A stretch of 64,000 nt of DNA from Desulfovibrio porci (GCF_009696265.1 NZ_VUMH01000011.1:79417-143416); one strand, 5' to 3'. Shown: positions 50,597 through 59,960, numbered from the stretch's first letter. The notes: a model not told the origin generated them from the sequence alone. Program-made: numbers and translations.

Positions 50597-53500
50597 TTAG
50601 ACCTCAATGATGCGGATCTCGCCGCGCGTTTCATTGGCCTTTTTGCGGAAACTCTGCCGCCGGTCCTCGCCGTCCAACAGACCGGCCAGCCATTCGGCCA
50701 CATGCAGCACGGGCCGCTTGTCGTGCATCTTGATCAGACTGCGGGCGATGCCGATCTTGCAGGAGGGGCAACCCACCACCACCGGGCCGTCGTAGCCGTT
50801 GTCAAAGGCTTTGCCCAGGCGTTCCTGCTTGCGCGAGCGCAGCAGGTTGTAGATCTGCGGCGAGGTCATGGCCCCCATGCCCGATTCGCCGCAGCAGCCG
50901 GGATTGAGGCTGACCTTGAGGCCGCTGAAGTCGCCCAGGGCCTTGACCAGCTGTTTCTGGCCCTTGATTTTGTGCACGTCGGCCCATTCGCAGTGGCAGG
51001 CTCCGTGGTAGACCAGCTCCCGGCCCCGGCCTTCCCCGGGCAGGATGGCCGTCTTGTCCAGCAGGGGCAGCGCCAGCTGGCTCACATCCCGGCGCTGCAG
51101 GTCCGGGAACTGCTCTTCCAGCCGCAGGCGTTCCAGGCCGTCCCGGCAGGAGCCGCAGGCTGAAACCAGGTATTTGCAGTCAAAGCCCTGCTTGGCCAGA
51201 TTACGCAGCATGGAGGCCAGATACTGGCGGTTCTGGGCCAGGTTGTCCTCAAAGGCCGTATCCATGCCCGCGGCCAGCAAGGGATAGCCGCAGCAAAGGT
51301 GCCGGGGCGGCACGGCCACGGCGAAACCGGCCTTGAGCAGCAGCATGATGGAGGAAATGCCGATGCGGTCGTAGAAGAGCGCGCCGCCGCAGCCCGGAAA
51401 GTACAGCACGCAGGGCATGCCCGGTGCGGGTTCGGCCGGGGCGAAAACCGAACCCCGGTGCAGCTTGAGGGCTTCGTACAGGTTGGTGTAGCCCATCTTG
51501 GGCCCGCGCCCGGAAAAGAGCGGGCTCTGCATGCGCCGTTTCCAGACTTCCGGCACAAAGCCCAGGAATTTGTTCTGCATTTTCTGGCCCAGGGAGGCCA
51601 TCTTGGCCGCCTTGGGCGCGCGGTGGGGAATGTCGCGCGCCAGCCACTCCAGGGCGCGGCCCTTGATGGGATGCCCGCCCGCGCCCTCGTGCTCCAGCAG
51701 GGCGCGCAGGGTCAGCGCCACCTCGCCGGAGGGGATCTTCACCGGGCAGTTGGCCATGCAGCGGCCGCAGGCCGTGCAGTGTTCCACCAGATCGCGCAGC
51801 CATTTGAGCAGGCGCTCGTCGATGCGGCCCTTGTTGACCTGGGAATAATAGACCGCCTCCAGCAGCATGCCCAGCACCATGTTTTTATTGCGCGGGTGGT
51901 ACTGCATGGAGCGCTCGGGATAGCACATGGAGCAGACCTGCTTGCACTTGCCGCAGCGGGTGCAGATCTGGATGGCCGTGAGCAGGCTGATCAGCTTTTC
52001 CTTGTCCGGCAGGCCGCTTTCGCGGATGTCGCCGATGAGCCGGTTGAAGGAAAAGGTGAAGGGCCGCACCGGCAGCTCGCGGTGCACCAGCTTGGCGGGA
52101 TTCATGACGTCGCGGGGGTCCACGCGCTCCTTGAAGGCGCGCAGGGCGTCCATCTTGTCCTTGCCGAAAAAGGCGATCTTGGTGATGCCGATGCCGTGCT
52201 CGCCCGAGACTTCGCCGCCCATTTCCTGGCATTCGGCCATGACCCTGGCGGCGGTTTCCTCGGCCTCTTCCAGCATGTGGGCGTCGTTGGAGTTCACCGG
52301 GATGTTCACGTGGCAGTTGCCGTCGCCCGCGTGCATATGGCTGGCCACCACAATGCGGCCCGCCTCCATGTAGTCGCGGATTTTGCCGATCTTTTTGGCC
52401 AGATGGGGGTATTTTTCCGCCAGTTGCTTCAGGAATGCCTCGGCCCGCGCGCCCATTTCGCTGTCCGAGACGTCCGTGGCCGGCACGTCGCCGGACGCGG
52501 CCTTGGAGGCCTGGGAGAACTCGCGGTTGAAGTCCTTGTCCTCCATGGGAAAGCCGGGCAGGCGGCCCACTTCCTGCAGCGCGAAGCGGTAGGACGCCGC
52601 GGTGCACTCCAGATTGAGCTGCTCCAGAAAGAGCGCGAAATCCGGGATGCGCTCCATGGGAATGACCACGTCCTCGTTGAGCTTGAAACCCGAGGTGCGC
52701 TTGGCGATGGCCGAAAGGCGGTGGCGGTCCTCCCAGAAGCGTTCGGCCTCCTTGTCGTCCGCGGCAACGATGATGTCCACGTTGTCCTGCTGTTCCACCA
52801 CGCTGACGATGTCGCCCACGCATTTGTCCAGCAGATAGGGATCGTCGCCGTCGGCCTGGAGGATGATCACGGAAATGGGCAGGCCCTCGTATTTTTCGGA
52901 CTTGCGTTTGTATTCGATGGCCTGGACGTACTTGGCGTTAAATTCTTCCAGGGCCGAAAGGTGGGCATAGTCGCCCTCCTGGCGGATGCGGTTGCGCAGG
53001 GCCACCAGTTCGCGCACCACCACGGCCGCCGGGTGCATGGAGCGGCCGAAGAATTCCAGGACCATGACCCGCTTGTGCTGCGGCTTTTTGTGGATGATGA
53101 AGCAGGCCTCGGTGATGATGCCGTCCACGCCTTCCTTCTGCATGCCGGGCAGGCCGCCCAGGGCCTTGTTGGTCACGTCCTTGCCCAGGCCGGGCAGGCG
53201 GATCTCGTCGCCGCGCAGATGGACCACGTTGCGCACGCCGCCGCTGACGTCCTTGACCACAAAGACGGCGGTTTCGTCGGGCAGGATCTTGTGGCGGGGA
53301 TGGTTTTCGCGCTCCACAGTAATGATCTCGCCCGTGGGCGTGACCATGCGCCACCAGAGCAGATTGTCCAGGGTGGTGCCGTACTCAAAGGCGCTGGGGC
53401 CGCCCGCGTTTTCCGAGACGTTGCCGCCGATGGACGAGGCCTGCTTGGAGGCCGGGTCCACGGTAAAGAGCGCGCCTGCCGCGTCCACCGCGTTGATCAC

Positions 53501-54145
53501 TTCCTGGGTGATGGCCCCGGCCCGGCAGGTGACGGTCATCTCCTCCAGGTCAATGGGTCCGATGCGGGTCAGGCGGGTCAGGCTGACGATGAGGGTGCGC
53601 TTGCGCGCGGGCACGGCCCCGCCGGTCATGCCCGAACCGCCGCCGCGCGGGATCAGCGCGAATTTCATGTCATTGGCCAGCTTGACCAGTTCGGCCACCT
53701 GCTCGGTGGTATCCGGCTCCACCACCAGCAGGGGCAGCTCCATGCGCAGGTCCGTGGCGTCGGTGGCCGTCTCCACCAGGGCCGAGGGCTCGGTGAGAAT
53801 ACACTCCTCGGGCAGGACGCGGCGCAGGGCGTCGATGAGTCTGCCCCGGAATTCGGCCTCCGCCTCGTAGGCGGACCAGAACATGGTGATGCCCTCGCCG
53901 ATGGCCGTGGCGTAATAGTGGGCCAGGGCCACGGACTCCCGCTCAAAGCTCTCGCGCACGCTGCCGCGCACGGTGTCGGCGTCGATAAAGGGATTGTAAG
54001 CCACCAGGAAGAGCTCCTCGGCGATGGCGATGGCCAGATTGCGCACGGATTCGGGCCATTCCGCGAAATCGTCGATATTGATCTTCAGGATGCGGTTCAC
54101 CACATAGTCGGGTGAAATGGAAATATGCGGACCCTTATGGGGCAT
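50597..54145 (-). CDS. FAD-linked oxidase fused to Fe-S/CCG domains (D-lactate dehydrogenase Dld-II type)
   Basis: The 1182-residue protein joins a flavin dehydrogenase of the VAO/GlcD type (PRGGGSGMTGG near 170, SSIGGNVSENAGGPSAFEYG, and EHGIGITK near 640) to a GlpC-like electron-transfer part. The latter has two 4Fe-4S motifs (CTRCGKCKQVC near 725 and CTACGRCMANC near 790) and two CCG motifs (YFPGCGGALFYDR near 918 and LNPGCCGESG near 1080). It probably oxidises D-lactate or a similar 2-hydroxy acid and passes electrons to the membrane pool. ATG 54151 is an alternative start two codons upstream. Confidence 0.85.
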   Translation of the reverse strand: MPHKGPHISISPDYVVNRILKINIDDFAEWPESVRNLAIAIAEELFLVAYNPFIDADTVRGSVRESFERESVALAHYYATAIGEGITMFWSAYEAEAEFRGRLIDALRRVLPEECILTEPSALVETATDATDLRMELPLLVVEPDTTEQVAELVKLANDMKFALIPRGGGSGMTGGAVPARKRTLIVSLTRLTRIGPIDLEEMTVTCRAGAITQEVINAVDAAGALFTVDPASKQASSIGGNVSENAGGPSAFEYGTTLDNLLWWRMVTPTGEIITVERENHPRHKILPDETAVFVVKDVSGGVRNVVHLRGDEIRLPGLGKDVTNKALGGLPGMQKEGVDGIITEACFIIHKKPQHKRVMVLEFFGRSMHPAAVVVRELVALRNRIRQEGDYAHLSALEEFNAKYVQAIEYKRKSEKYEGLPISVIILQADGDDPYLLDKCVGDIVSVVEQQDNVDIIVAADDKEAERFWEDRHRLSAIAKRTSGFKLNEDVVIPMERIPDFALFLEQLNLECTAASYRFALQEVGRLPGFPMEDKDFNREFSQASKAASGDVPATDVSDSEMGARAEAFLKQLAEKYPHLAKKIGKIRDYMEAGRIVVASHMHAGDGNCHVNIPVNSNDAHMLEEAEETAARVMAECQEMGGEVSGEHGIGITKIAFFGKDKMDALRAFKERVDPRDVMNPAKLVHRELPVRPFTFSFNRLIGDIRESGLPDKEKLISLLTAIQICTRCGKCKQVCSMCYPERSMQYHPRNKNMVLGMLLEAVYYSQVNKGRIDERLLKWLRDLVEHCTACGRCMANCPVKIPSGEVALTLRALLEHEGAGGHPIKGRALEWLARDIPHRAPKAAKMASLGQKMQNKFLGFVPEVWKRRMQSPLFSGRGPKMGYTNLYEALKLHRGSVFAPAEPAPGMPCVLYFPGCGGALFYDRIGISSIMLLLKAGFAVAVPPRHLCCGYPLLAAGMDTAFEDNLAQNRQYLASMLRNLAKQGFDCKYLVSACGSCRDGLERLRLEEQFPDLQRRDVSQLALPLLDKTAILPGEGRGRELVYHGACHCEWADVHKIKGQKQLVKALGDFSGLKVSLNPGCCGESGMGAMTSPQIYNLLRSRKQERLGKAFDNGYDGPVVVGCPSCKIGIARSLIKMHDKRPVLHVAEWLAGLLDGEDRRQSFRKKANETRGEIRIIEV

Positions 54146-54338
54146 GATCATCTACCTCAATAGCTGTGAATGGCTGGCGCAAGGTACGCGGGCTCGTGGA
54201 GGAAGCTCTTTTTCTACGTTGTCCGGGCGCGGATGGCAAGCGCGGTGGAGAGACGGGCGGCGGGGGCTTTATCCCCGGCTGCGAGGCGCCTTGTCCGGCG
54301 GGTGCGGTGATTGACGCCGAAACGCCTCGTATCCGTCT

Positions 54339-54366
54339 TTGACATTTGCGGCCGTCCGGCTATCTT
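54339..54366 (+). promoter_or_regulatory. Sigma-70 promoter of the membrane-protein gene at 54425
   Basis: TTGACA at 54339-54344 and TATCTT at 54361-54366 are separated by 16 bp, a good match to sigma-70. It lies about 60 bp before the next start codon. The rest of the 279-bp gap shows no other gene or strong structure. Confidence 0.6.
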
Positions 54367-54424
54367 CGTGCCTGTCCGTAACCATGCCTGAATAGCGCCG
54401 CACGGCGCGCAATACAGAGGTTTT

Positions 54425-55300
54425 ATGCTGATTCACAAACTCCAGCCGCTCACCGATGTGCTCGACTGGCTGCACCATTTCTGGGAACGTCCGTCCACGC
54501 AGCGGCGCATCGCCTTGTTTTTACTGTGGTTTTACCTGCTTGCCCTGACGGGCGTGGAACTGAAGCGCATGGGCCTGTATCCGCTCTGGCTGCCCCAGCC
54601 TCCGGACAGCCATTTTTACGCCATCCATATGGCCTTCACCCTGATCCTGGCCATGGAGGTGATGAGCCTGATTTTCGTGATCCCCTCGTCCCTGTCCCAA
54701 TCCATGGGCAAGCAGTTCGAGATTCTCACCCTGATCCTGCTGCGCAACGCCTTCAAGGAGCTGGCCGCCCTGCCGGAGCCGGTGCACATCGGCTTCGACA
54801 ATATTCAGGCTGTGGTGGAAATCGGCGTGTCCGGGGCCGGGGCATTGTGCGTCTTTCTCTGTCTGGGCCTGTACCGGCGCATCGCGCGGCGGCAGCGTTT
54901 CATTCAAAGCCCGGACATGCGTATGCGCTATGTTATGAGCAAAAAGCTGCTGGCCCTGAGTCTGTTCGTGATTTTTTTCAGCTTCGGCGTGTATGATCTG
55001 GTGATCCATCTGCAAACCGGCAAGGAACAGCACTTTTTTGAAACCATCTATACCGTGCTGATTTTCGCGGACATCGCCATGGTGCTCATCGCCCAGCGGT
55101 ACATGCCCTGCTACCACGCGGTGTTCCGCAACTCCGGCTTTGTCATCGGCACCTTGCTCATGCGGCTTTCACTGTCGGCCCCGCCGCTCTGGAGTCCGGT
55201 CATCGGCCTGTTCGCCGCGCTCTTCGTCCTGGCGCTGACCTGGGGCACCAACCTTTTCAGTCCCCATCTGGAGCCGGAAGAAAAAGGCGGCGGAAACTGA
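54425..55300 (+). CDS. Membrane protein of unknown function
   Basis: The 291-residue protein has about seven hydrophobic segments, starting at residue 30 (IALFLLWFYLLALTGVEL) and ending near 280. A charged loop (RRIARRQRFIQSPDMRMRY) lies after the third or fourth segment. I do not recognise the family. A clear sigma-70 promoter precedes it and an intrinsic terminator follows, so it is probably transcribed alone. It diverges from the FAD/Fe-S dehydrogenase gene. Confidence 0.7.
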   Translation: MLIHKLQPLTDVLDWLHHFWERPSTQRRIALFLLWFYLLALTGVELKRMGLYPLWLPQPPDSHFYAIHMAFTLILAMEVMSLIFVIPSSLSQSMGKQFEILTLILLRNAFKELAALPEPVHIGFDNIQAVVEIGVSGAGALCVFLCLGLYRRIARRQRFIQSPDMRMRYVMSKKLLALSLFVIFFSFGVYDLVIHLQTGKEQHFFETIYTVLIFADIAMVLIAQRYMPCYHAVFRNSGFVIGTLLMRLSLSAPPLWSPVIGLFAALFVLALTWGTNLFSPHLEPEEKGGGN

Positions 55301-55344
55301 ACGTGAACACGCGCCCGCCGCGTTCCCCGCATCGCTGAACAGCG

Positions 55345-55384
55345 CGAAGCCCCTCCGCATTCCACTGGAGGGGCTTCGTTTTGC
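55345..55384 (+). terminator. Rho-independent terminator of the membrane-protein gene
   Basis: CGAAGCCCCTCC (55345-55356) pairs with GGAGGGGCTTCG (55367-55378), followed by TTTTG. It lies 45 bp after the stop. Confidence 0.85.
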
Positions 55385-55385
55385 C

Positions 55386-55420
55386 AAAAAAACGCTCCCC
55401 GGCGGAAACGGCGGGGAGCG
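55386..55420 (-). terminator. Rho-independent terminator of the minus-strand hypothetical gene
   Basis: On the minus strand CGCTCCCC and GGGGAGCG form an 8-bp stem followed by seven T. It is placed 27 bp after the stop of the gene at 55448, back to back with the plus-strand terminator. Confidence 0.85.
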
Positions 55421-55447
55421 GCGAAAAATCGCGGGAAAGCGGCGGCG

Positions 55448-55819
55448 CTAGGCGTTGGCGGCCTTGAGCATTTCCTCCACCATGGACAGGGTGGGGGTGG
55501 CTCCGGCTTCTAGGCCGCAAAGGCCGCGCACGGCCAGCATGAGCATGTCGAACTGGAGGGCCATTTCGGTCACGCCGTTGTCAATGATGCAATTGTCGCC
55601 GCGCACCGACAGGCGGTAGGCGTGACGGCTGCGTTCCTGGCCGCTGGAACGCACGATGTAATACACCTGTTCGTTGTTGTCCGTCACATAGAGCTTCTGG
55701 CGGGTGAGCATGCCGTGCTCCTCGTCATACCAGGAGCACTCTGAAAAAAGGCGGCCGCGAAACTGAAAATCGCTGCCGTTGTCGTGTTTCAGACAGATTT
55801 CTTCCATATTCTTCTGCAC
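55448..55819 (-). CDS. Hypothetical cytoplasmic protein
   Basis: The 123-residue protein (…MEEICLKHDNGSDFQFRGRLFSECSWYDEEHGMLTRQKLYVTDNNEQVYY…) looks like an alternating beta-strand domain followed by helices, with no signal sequence and no motif I recognise. AAGGAG lies five bases before GTG 55819, which is chosen as the start. ATG 55807 is an alternative four codons later, and an upstream in-frame ATG at 55888 lacks a ribosome site. It is flanked by its own terminator. Confidence 0.65.
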   Translation of the reverse strand: MQKNMEEICLKHDNGSDFQFRGRLFSECSWYDEEHGMLTRQKLYVTDNNEQVYYIVRSSGQERSRHAYRLSVRGDNCIIDNGVTEMALQFDMLMLAVRGLCGLEAGATPTLSMVEEMLKAANA

Positions 55820-56244
55820 GTTCACTCCTTCCTCCGCGTGCTCTTGCCGGACGGAGACCGGGACACTGGCGGGTGTTGCTGGAGGCAAGCTAGCATTGCA
55901 GGCAAAGCCTTGTCAATAATCGCAGCAACCAAACAGCAAAATCGCATGCGTTGGGCTGTTACATTTTTTCAATATATTGAAATAACATATAAAAATAGCG
56001 ATCCATATCTAGAAATAGTCTTGCGGTTCATCTAAAAAACTCATGAATAAGCCTGGATTCAGCGCCATGGCCTCACGCTGCGCCGAAAGCAGCCGGCAGG
56101 GCCACGCCCGCGCCGCTGGCCCCATTGCGCCGAAAGCCGATTCCGGACCGCTGGGCGCGGCGCTGTTTTTCGCATTGCGGTTTTAAAGCATCACCTTTGA
56201 AGTCCTGCTTTAATTGTCTGAAAAGCAAGAGCTGGCGCGCTGTC
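55820..56244. other. Intergenic region with an AT-rich palindrome
   Basis: About 425 bp between two minus-strand genes. The part nearest the hypothetical gene is AT-rich and holds the 16-bp perfect palindrome TTTCAATATATTGAAA at 55967-55982, a possible operator. The rest is G+C-rich without a supported gene. Confidence 0.4.
55967..55982. promoter_or_regulatory. 16-bp perfect palindrome, possible operator
   Basis: TTTCAATATATTGAAA is fully two-fold symmetric and stands in AT-rich DNA about 150 bp upstream of the minus-strand hypothetical gene. Its binding protein is unknown. Confidence 0.35.
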
Positions 56245-56835
56245 TCAGCTTGTTGCGTTTTCTTGGGACGGGTTCTGAGGCGTGCCGTCGGCCTGTTTGC
56301 CGGCAAAACGCGCATAGCAGCGGGCCACGGGCGAGGCGGGATCCATGCCCGCCAGAAAGGAACCGCTGGGCCGGACAGGCCGGAGGGTCGGCTGGGCGTC
56401 GGACTGCTCTCCACGTGACGTTTCTTCCGTCGGGGAAGGAGGAGCGGCCGTGTTCAACACGTTTTTGCCCAGCACCAGCGTAACTTTCACGCTGGTGAAA
56501 AAGGGGTTTTCCATAAAGGCGTTAACCCGCTCCAGGATTTCACCGCTCATCAGGTGCAACTCCTGCATGAGCATGGCGTCTTCCGCGCCGATCAGCAGCA
56601 TATCCTTATGATGCCCCAAGGGCAGAGCCAGGGGGGCCAGCTCCGGGCCCATGACCTGCTCCCAGTTTTGCCAGAGCAGGCTCAGGCGGGCGCGCTCCGC
56701 CCCGCCGCCCAGGGCGGCCAGCAGGGCGGCCAGCAGATCTCCGGCCAACGCGGGGCCGCCGCCTTTGCGCCGTGGACGCGGCCCGCGCCGCGTCAGGTTC
56801 CGCATGGGGCGTTGTGTCTGGGGCTGCTGTTTCAT
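56245..56835 (-). CDS. DUF721/DciA-like protein
   Basis: The 196-residue protein has a basic N-terminus, then the DUF721 core: LLWQNWEQVMGPELAPLALPLGHHKDMLLIGAEDAMLMQEL... (about residues 53-95). DciA, a member of this family, is the ancestral loader of the DnaB helicase. The C-terminal 80 residues are Pro- and Ser-rich and probably disordered. AGGTGA lies six bases before the ATG. Assignment to the family is sound; a DciA role here is inference. Confidence 0.7.
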   Translation of the reverse strand: MKQQPQTQRPMRNLTRRGPRPRRKGGGPALAGDLLAALLAALGGGAERARLSLLWQNWEQVMGPELAPLALPLGHHKDMLLIGAEDAMLMQELHLMSGEILERVNAFMENPFFTSVKVTLVLGKNVLNTAAPPSPTEETSRGEQSDAQPTLRPVRPSGSFLAGMDPASPVARCYARFAGKQADGTPQNPSQENATS

Positions 56836-56865
56836 TCCGGCTCACCTGTCGCTGCCAAGACTTGC

Positions 56866-56894
56866 TTGACTATATCCGGATAGACGGATATTAG
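56866..56894 (+). promoter_or_regulatory. sahR promoter with a built-in operator
   Basis: TTGACT (56866-56871) and TATTAG (56889-56894) stand 17 bp apart. Between and overlapping them is the inverted repeat ATATCCG-N6-CGGATAT (56872-56891). An ArsR-type repressor binding there would block RNA polymerase, so this is the likely SahR autoregulatory site. Confidence 0.6.
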
Positions 56895-56934
56895 TATCAA
56901 ATTAAGTTGATTTATCCGTAAAAAAAGGCGCTTC

Positions 56935-57858
56935 ATGGCATTGCTGCATTTCAAGGCTCTTTCTGATGAGACCCGGCTGCGGCTTGTGCACATTTTGCTG
57001 CATTACGAGCTCTCGGTCAACGAACTGGTGCACATTCTGGGCATGGGGCAGTCGCGGGTTTCCCGGCATCTGAAAATTCTGACCGAAGCCGGGCTGCTGA
57101 CCTCGCGCCGTGACGGTCTGTGGGTGTTTTACGCCGCGCCGCGCGCCGGTGAGGAGCGCGACTTTCTGCGCGCGGTCATGCCCTTTGTGCCCGCCGACGC
57201 GGTCATGCGCGCGGATCTGGGTATGGCGGCGCAGATTCTGGAAGAGCGCGCCCGCAAAACCCGCCAGTTTTTCAATGCCATCGCCGAGGATTGGGACGAA
57301 CTCAACCGCGAGGTGCTCGGCGCGTTTGACCTGCCGGAGGCGGTCTGCGCCGCCGTGCCCGAGGGCTGCGGCACGGCTGTGGACCTGGGCTGCGGCACGG
57401 GTGCGGTGCTCGGCCGCCTGCTGCCCCTGGCGCGCGGGGTCATCGGTGTGGACGGCTCGGCCCGTATGCTGGAACTCTGCCGCCGCCGTTTCAGTCAGGA
57501 AGATCTGGCCGGTGGCCGGGTTTCCCTGCGCATCGGCGAGCTCAGTCATCTGCCCTTGCGCGATCATGAGGCGGACTTCGCCTGCATCAATCTCGTGCTG
57601 CACCATTTGTCCGCGCCGGAGGAAGGTCTGCGCGAGATCAGCCGGATCATGGCCCCCGGCGGGCGTTTGTTTGTGGCGGATTTCCTGCGCCACAACGACG
57701 AGACCATGCGCAGCCGCTATGGCGACCGCTGGCTGGGCTTTGAGGAAAACGAACTGGCGGCGGGCCTGGAGCAGGCCGGTTTCGCCATTCTGAACAGCGC
57801 GCGGCAACCCGTGGGCCGGGGGCTTGCGCTGCTGCTGATGGAGGCCGCGGCCCGGTAG
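56935..57858 (+). CDS. sahR: SahR: ArsR-family regulator fused to a SAM-methyltransferase domain
   Basis: The 307-residue protein has an ArsR winged-helix domain (residues 1-80; LSVNELVHILGMGQSRVSRHLKIL) and a methyltransferase-fold domain with VDLGCGTGAVLGRLL near 150 and INLVLHHLSAPEEGL. This architecture directly before ahcY is that of SahR, the S-adenosylhomocysteine-responsive regulator of methionine-cycle genes described in Desulfovibrio and other Proteobacteria. A repeat that could be its operator lies in its own promoter. ahcY begins 48 bp downstream and has no separate promoter that I can see. Confidence 0.88.
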   Translation: MALLHFKALSDETRLRLVHILLHYELSVNELVHILGMGQSRVSRHLKILTEAGLLTSRRDGLWVFYAAPRAGEERDFLRAVMPFVPADAVMRADLGMAAQILEERARKTRQFFNAIAEDWDELNREVLGAFDLPEAVCAAVPEGCGTAVDLGCGTGAVLGRLLPLARGVIGVDGSARMLELCRRRFSQEDLAGGRVSLRIGELSHLPLRDHEADFACINLVLHHLSAPEEGLREISRIMAPGGRLFVADFLRHNDETMRSRYGDRWLGFEENELAAGLEQAGFAILNSARQPVGRGLALLLMEAAAR

Positions 57859-57906
57859 GGCATTGCGTCGGCCATACGCCAAAAACTTCCAAGGAGAAGA
57901 GTTAAG

Positions 57907-59328
57907 ATGACCAAAGCACTGGATTTGAGCCTGCCCCATAAAGTGGCGGACATGAGCCTGGCCGATTTCGGCAAAAAGGAAATGCAGCTTTCCGAGCGGG
58001 AAATGCCCGGCCTCATGGAATGCATCAGAAAATACGGCCCGCAGAAACCCCTCAAAGGCCTCAAAGTCATGGGCTCCCTGCACATGACCATCCAGACGGC
58101 CATGCTGATCAAAACCCTGCACGCCCTGGGCGCGGACATCCGCTGGGCCTCGTGCAACATCTTCTCCACCCAGGACCATGCGGCGGCGGCCATTGCCGAA
58201 CTGGGGCTGGCCAAGGTCTTCGCCTGGAAGGGCGAAACCCTTGAAGACTACTGGTGGTGCACGGAAATGGCCCTGACCTGGCCCGACGGTTCCGGCCCGG
58301 ATCTTATCGTGGACGACGGCGGCGACGCCACCCTGCTCATCCACAAGGGCGTGGAGGCCGAAAATGATCCCTCCATCCTGGCGCAGAAGACCGACAACAA
58401 GGAATTTCAGTGCGTGCTGGACCGCTTGGCCCTGCGCCTCAAGGAAGACCCGCAGCACTGGCACAAGGTGACGGCCGGCATGAAGGGCGTTTCCGAGGAA
58501 ACCACCACCGGCGTGCACCGCCTCTATCAGCTGGAAAAGGAAGGCAAACTGCTCTTCCCGGCCATCAACGTCAACGACTCGGTGACCAAGTCCAAGTTCG
58601 ACAATCTTTACGGCTGCCGCGAGTCCCTGGCCGACGGCATCAAGCGCGCCACGGACATCATGGTGGCGGGCAAGGTGGTGGTGATCTGCGGCTACGGCGA
58701 CGTGGGCAAGGGCTGCGCCCAGTCCATGCGCGGCTTCGGAGCGCGCGTGCTGGTGACCGAGATCGACCCCATCTGTGCGCTTCAGGCCGCCATGGAAGGC
58801 TATGAGGTGACCACCGTGGAAGACGCCCTGCCCCTGGGCGACATCTACGTGACCTGCACCGGCAATTATCACGTGATTACCGGCGCGCACATGGAAGGCA
58901 TGAAGGACGAGGCCATTGTCTGCAATATCGGCCACTTCGACAATGAAATCGATATGAACTACCTGGAGAACACGCCCGGCGTGAGCAAGCTGAACATCAA
59001 GCCCCAGGTGGACAAGTGGACCCTCAAGTCCGGCCGCAGCATTCTGATCCTGGCCGAAGGCCGCCTGGTCAACCTGGGCTGCGCCACGGGTCACGCCAGC
59101 TTTGTCATGTCCAACAGCTTCACCAACCAGACCCTGGCCCAGATCAAGCTGGCCGCCGAAAAGCTGGAAAACAGGGTCTATACCCTGCCCAAGGAACTGG
59201 ACGAGGAAGTGGCCCGCCTGCATCTGGGCCGCCTGGGCGCCAAGCTGACCAAGCTCACCCCGGAACAGGCCGACTATATCGGCGTGAAGGTGGAAGGCCC
59301 GTACAAGGGCGAGATGTACAGGTATTGA
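57907..59328 (+). CDS. ahcY: Adenosylhomocysteinase
   Basis: The enzyme splits S-adenosylhomocysteine into adenosine and homocysteine, completing the methyl cycle. The 473-residue protein shows the N-terminal substrate segment ([16 protein letters not shown]), the [19 protein letters not shown] motif with the catalytic Lys/Asp, the NAD-binding [14 protein letters not shown] and the C-terminal [11 protein letters not shown] (the tail normally ends KPDHYRY). AAGGAG lies before the ATG. It is controlled with sahR upstream and ends at an intrinsic terminator. Confidence 0.97.
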   Translation: MTKALDLSLPHKVADMSLADFGKKEMQLSEREMPGLMECIRKYGPQKPLKGLKVMGSLHMTIQTAMLIKTLHALGADIRWASCNIFSTQDHAAAAIAELGLAKVFAWKGETLEDYWWCTEMALTWPDGSGPDLIVDDGGDATLLIHKGVEAENDPSILAQKTDNKEFQCVLDRLALRLKEDPQHWHKVTAGMKGVSEETTTGVHRLYQLEKEGKLLFPAINVNDSVTKSKFDNLYGCRESLADGIKRATDIMVAGKVVVICGYGDVGKGCAQSMRGFGARVLVTEIDPICALQAAMEGYEVTTVEDALPLGDIYVTCTGNYHVITGAHMEGMKDEAIVCNIGHFDNEIDMNYLENTPGVSKLNIKPQVDKWTLKSGRSILILAEGRLVNLGCATGHASFVMSNSFTNQTLAQIKLAAEKLENRVYTLPKELDEEVARLHLGRLGAKLTKLTPEQADYIGVKVEGPYKGEMYRY

Positions 59329-59355
59329 TTTTCGTCTGACGGCGGAAGGCATCAG

Positions 59356-59394
59356 GCCCGGCAGGCGTGCACTTCACGTTTGCCGGGCTGTTTT
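59356..59394 (+). terminator. Rho-independent terminator of sahR-ahcY
   Basis: GCCCGGCA (59356-59363) pairs with TGCCGGGC (59381-59388), followed by TGTTTT. It lies 28 bp after the ahcY stop and only 18 bp before the next start, so some read-through is possible. Confidence 0.75.
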
Positions 59395-59411
59395 ATCAAG
59401 GAGATCTGAAA

Positions 59412-59960
59412 ATGTATTTTGAGGAAAAAGGCGCGGAAAATACCGGGCAGTGCGTGGATCTGGCCGTAAAGGCAGCGGTGGAAAGAAACATCCGGCATAT
59501 CGTCGTGGCCAGCGGCAGCGGCGACACGGCAAAGCTTTTTGCGGGCGCCAGTACGGCGCAGGTGGTCTGCGTGACCAACGCCTACGGCTTCAAGGAGCCG
59601 GGCAAGACGAAAATGACGGACGCGGCCAGGGACGAGCTGGAGCGCGCGGGCATCCGGGTGCTGACCACCACCCACGTGCTCAGCGGCGCTGAGCGGGGCA
59701 TCAGCAGAAAGCACGGCGGCATAAGCCCGGTGGAGCTTATGGCTGAAACCCTGCGCATGCTGGGTCAGGGCGTCAAAGTCTGTGTGGAGATCGCGGTCAT
59801 GGCGCTGGATGCGGGCCTGATCCCCCACGGCGAGGAAATCATCGTGGTGGCGGGCAGCGGCAGAGGGGCGGACACCGCCGTCATCATGCATCCGGCGCAC
59901 GCCAACAATATTCTGGAGACGAAGATCAACGAGATCCTCTGCAAGCCAAGGAATTTTTAG
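59412..59960 (+). CDS. Pyruvate kinase C-terminal-domain-like protein
   Basis: The 182-residue protein resembles the free-standing alpha/beta domain found at the C-terminus of some pyruvate kinases (PF02887): a Rossmann-like alternation with IRHIVVASGSGDTAKLFAG near the N-terminus and EIIVVAGSGRGADTAVIMHPAHA near the C-terminus. It has no catalytic kinase domain. The family is common in archaea and anaerobes and its function is unknown. AAGGAG lies eight bases before ATG 59412, right after the ahcY terminator. Confidence 0.75.
   Translation: MYFEEKGAENTGQCVDLAVKAAVERNIRHIVVASGSGDTAKLFAGASTAQVVCVTNAYGFKEPGKTKMTDAARDELERAGIRVLTTTHVLSGAERGISRKHGGISPVELMAETLRMLGQGVKVCVEIAVMALDAGLIPHGEEIIVVAGSGRGADTAVIMHPAHANNILETKINEILCKPRNF

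Noticed and set aside
52300..52325. CACGTG-centred sequences (also near 24508, 56412 and 58872) resembling half of a parS site
   Set aside because: Apart from the site at 19177 they match only the six central bases or have wrong spacing, and all but one lie inside coding sequence.
51299..54115. 938-codon plus-strand frame opposite the FAD/Fe-S dehydrogenase
   Set aside because: The translation is His-, Gly- and Val-rich with no family resemblance; the minus-strand frame has all flavin and Fe-S motifs.
57859..57906. SAH riboswitch before ahcY
   Set aside because: The gap between sahR and ahcY is only 48 bp and mostly ribosome site, too short for the riboswitch; regulation is better explained by SahR.
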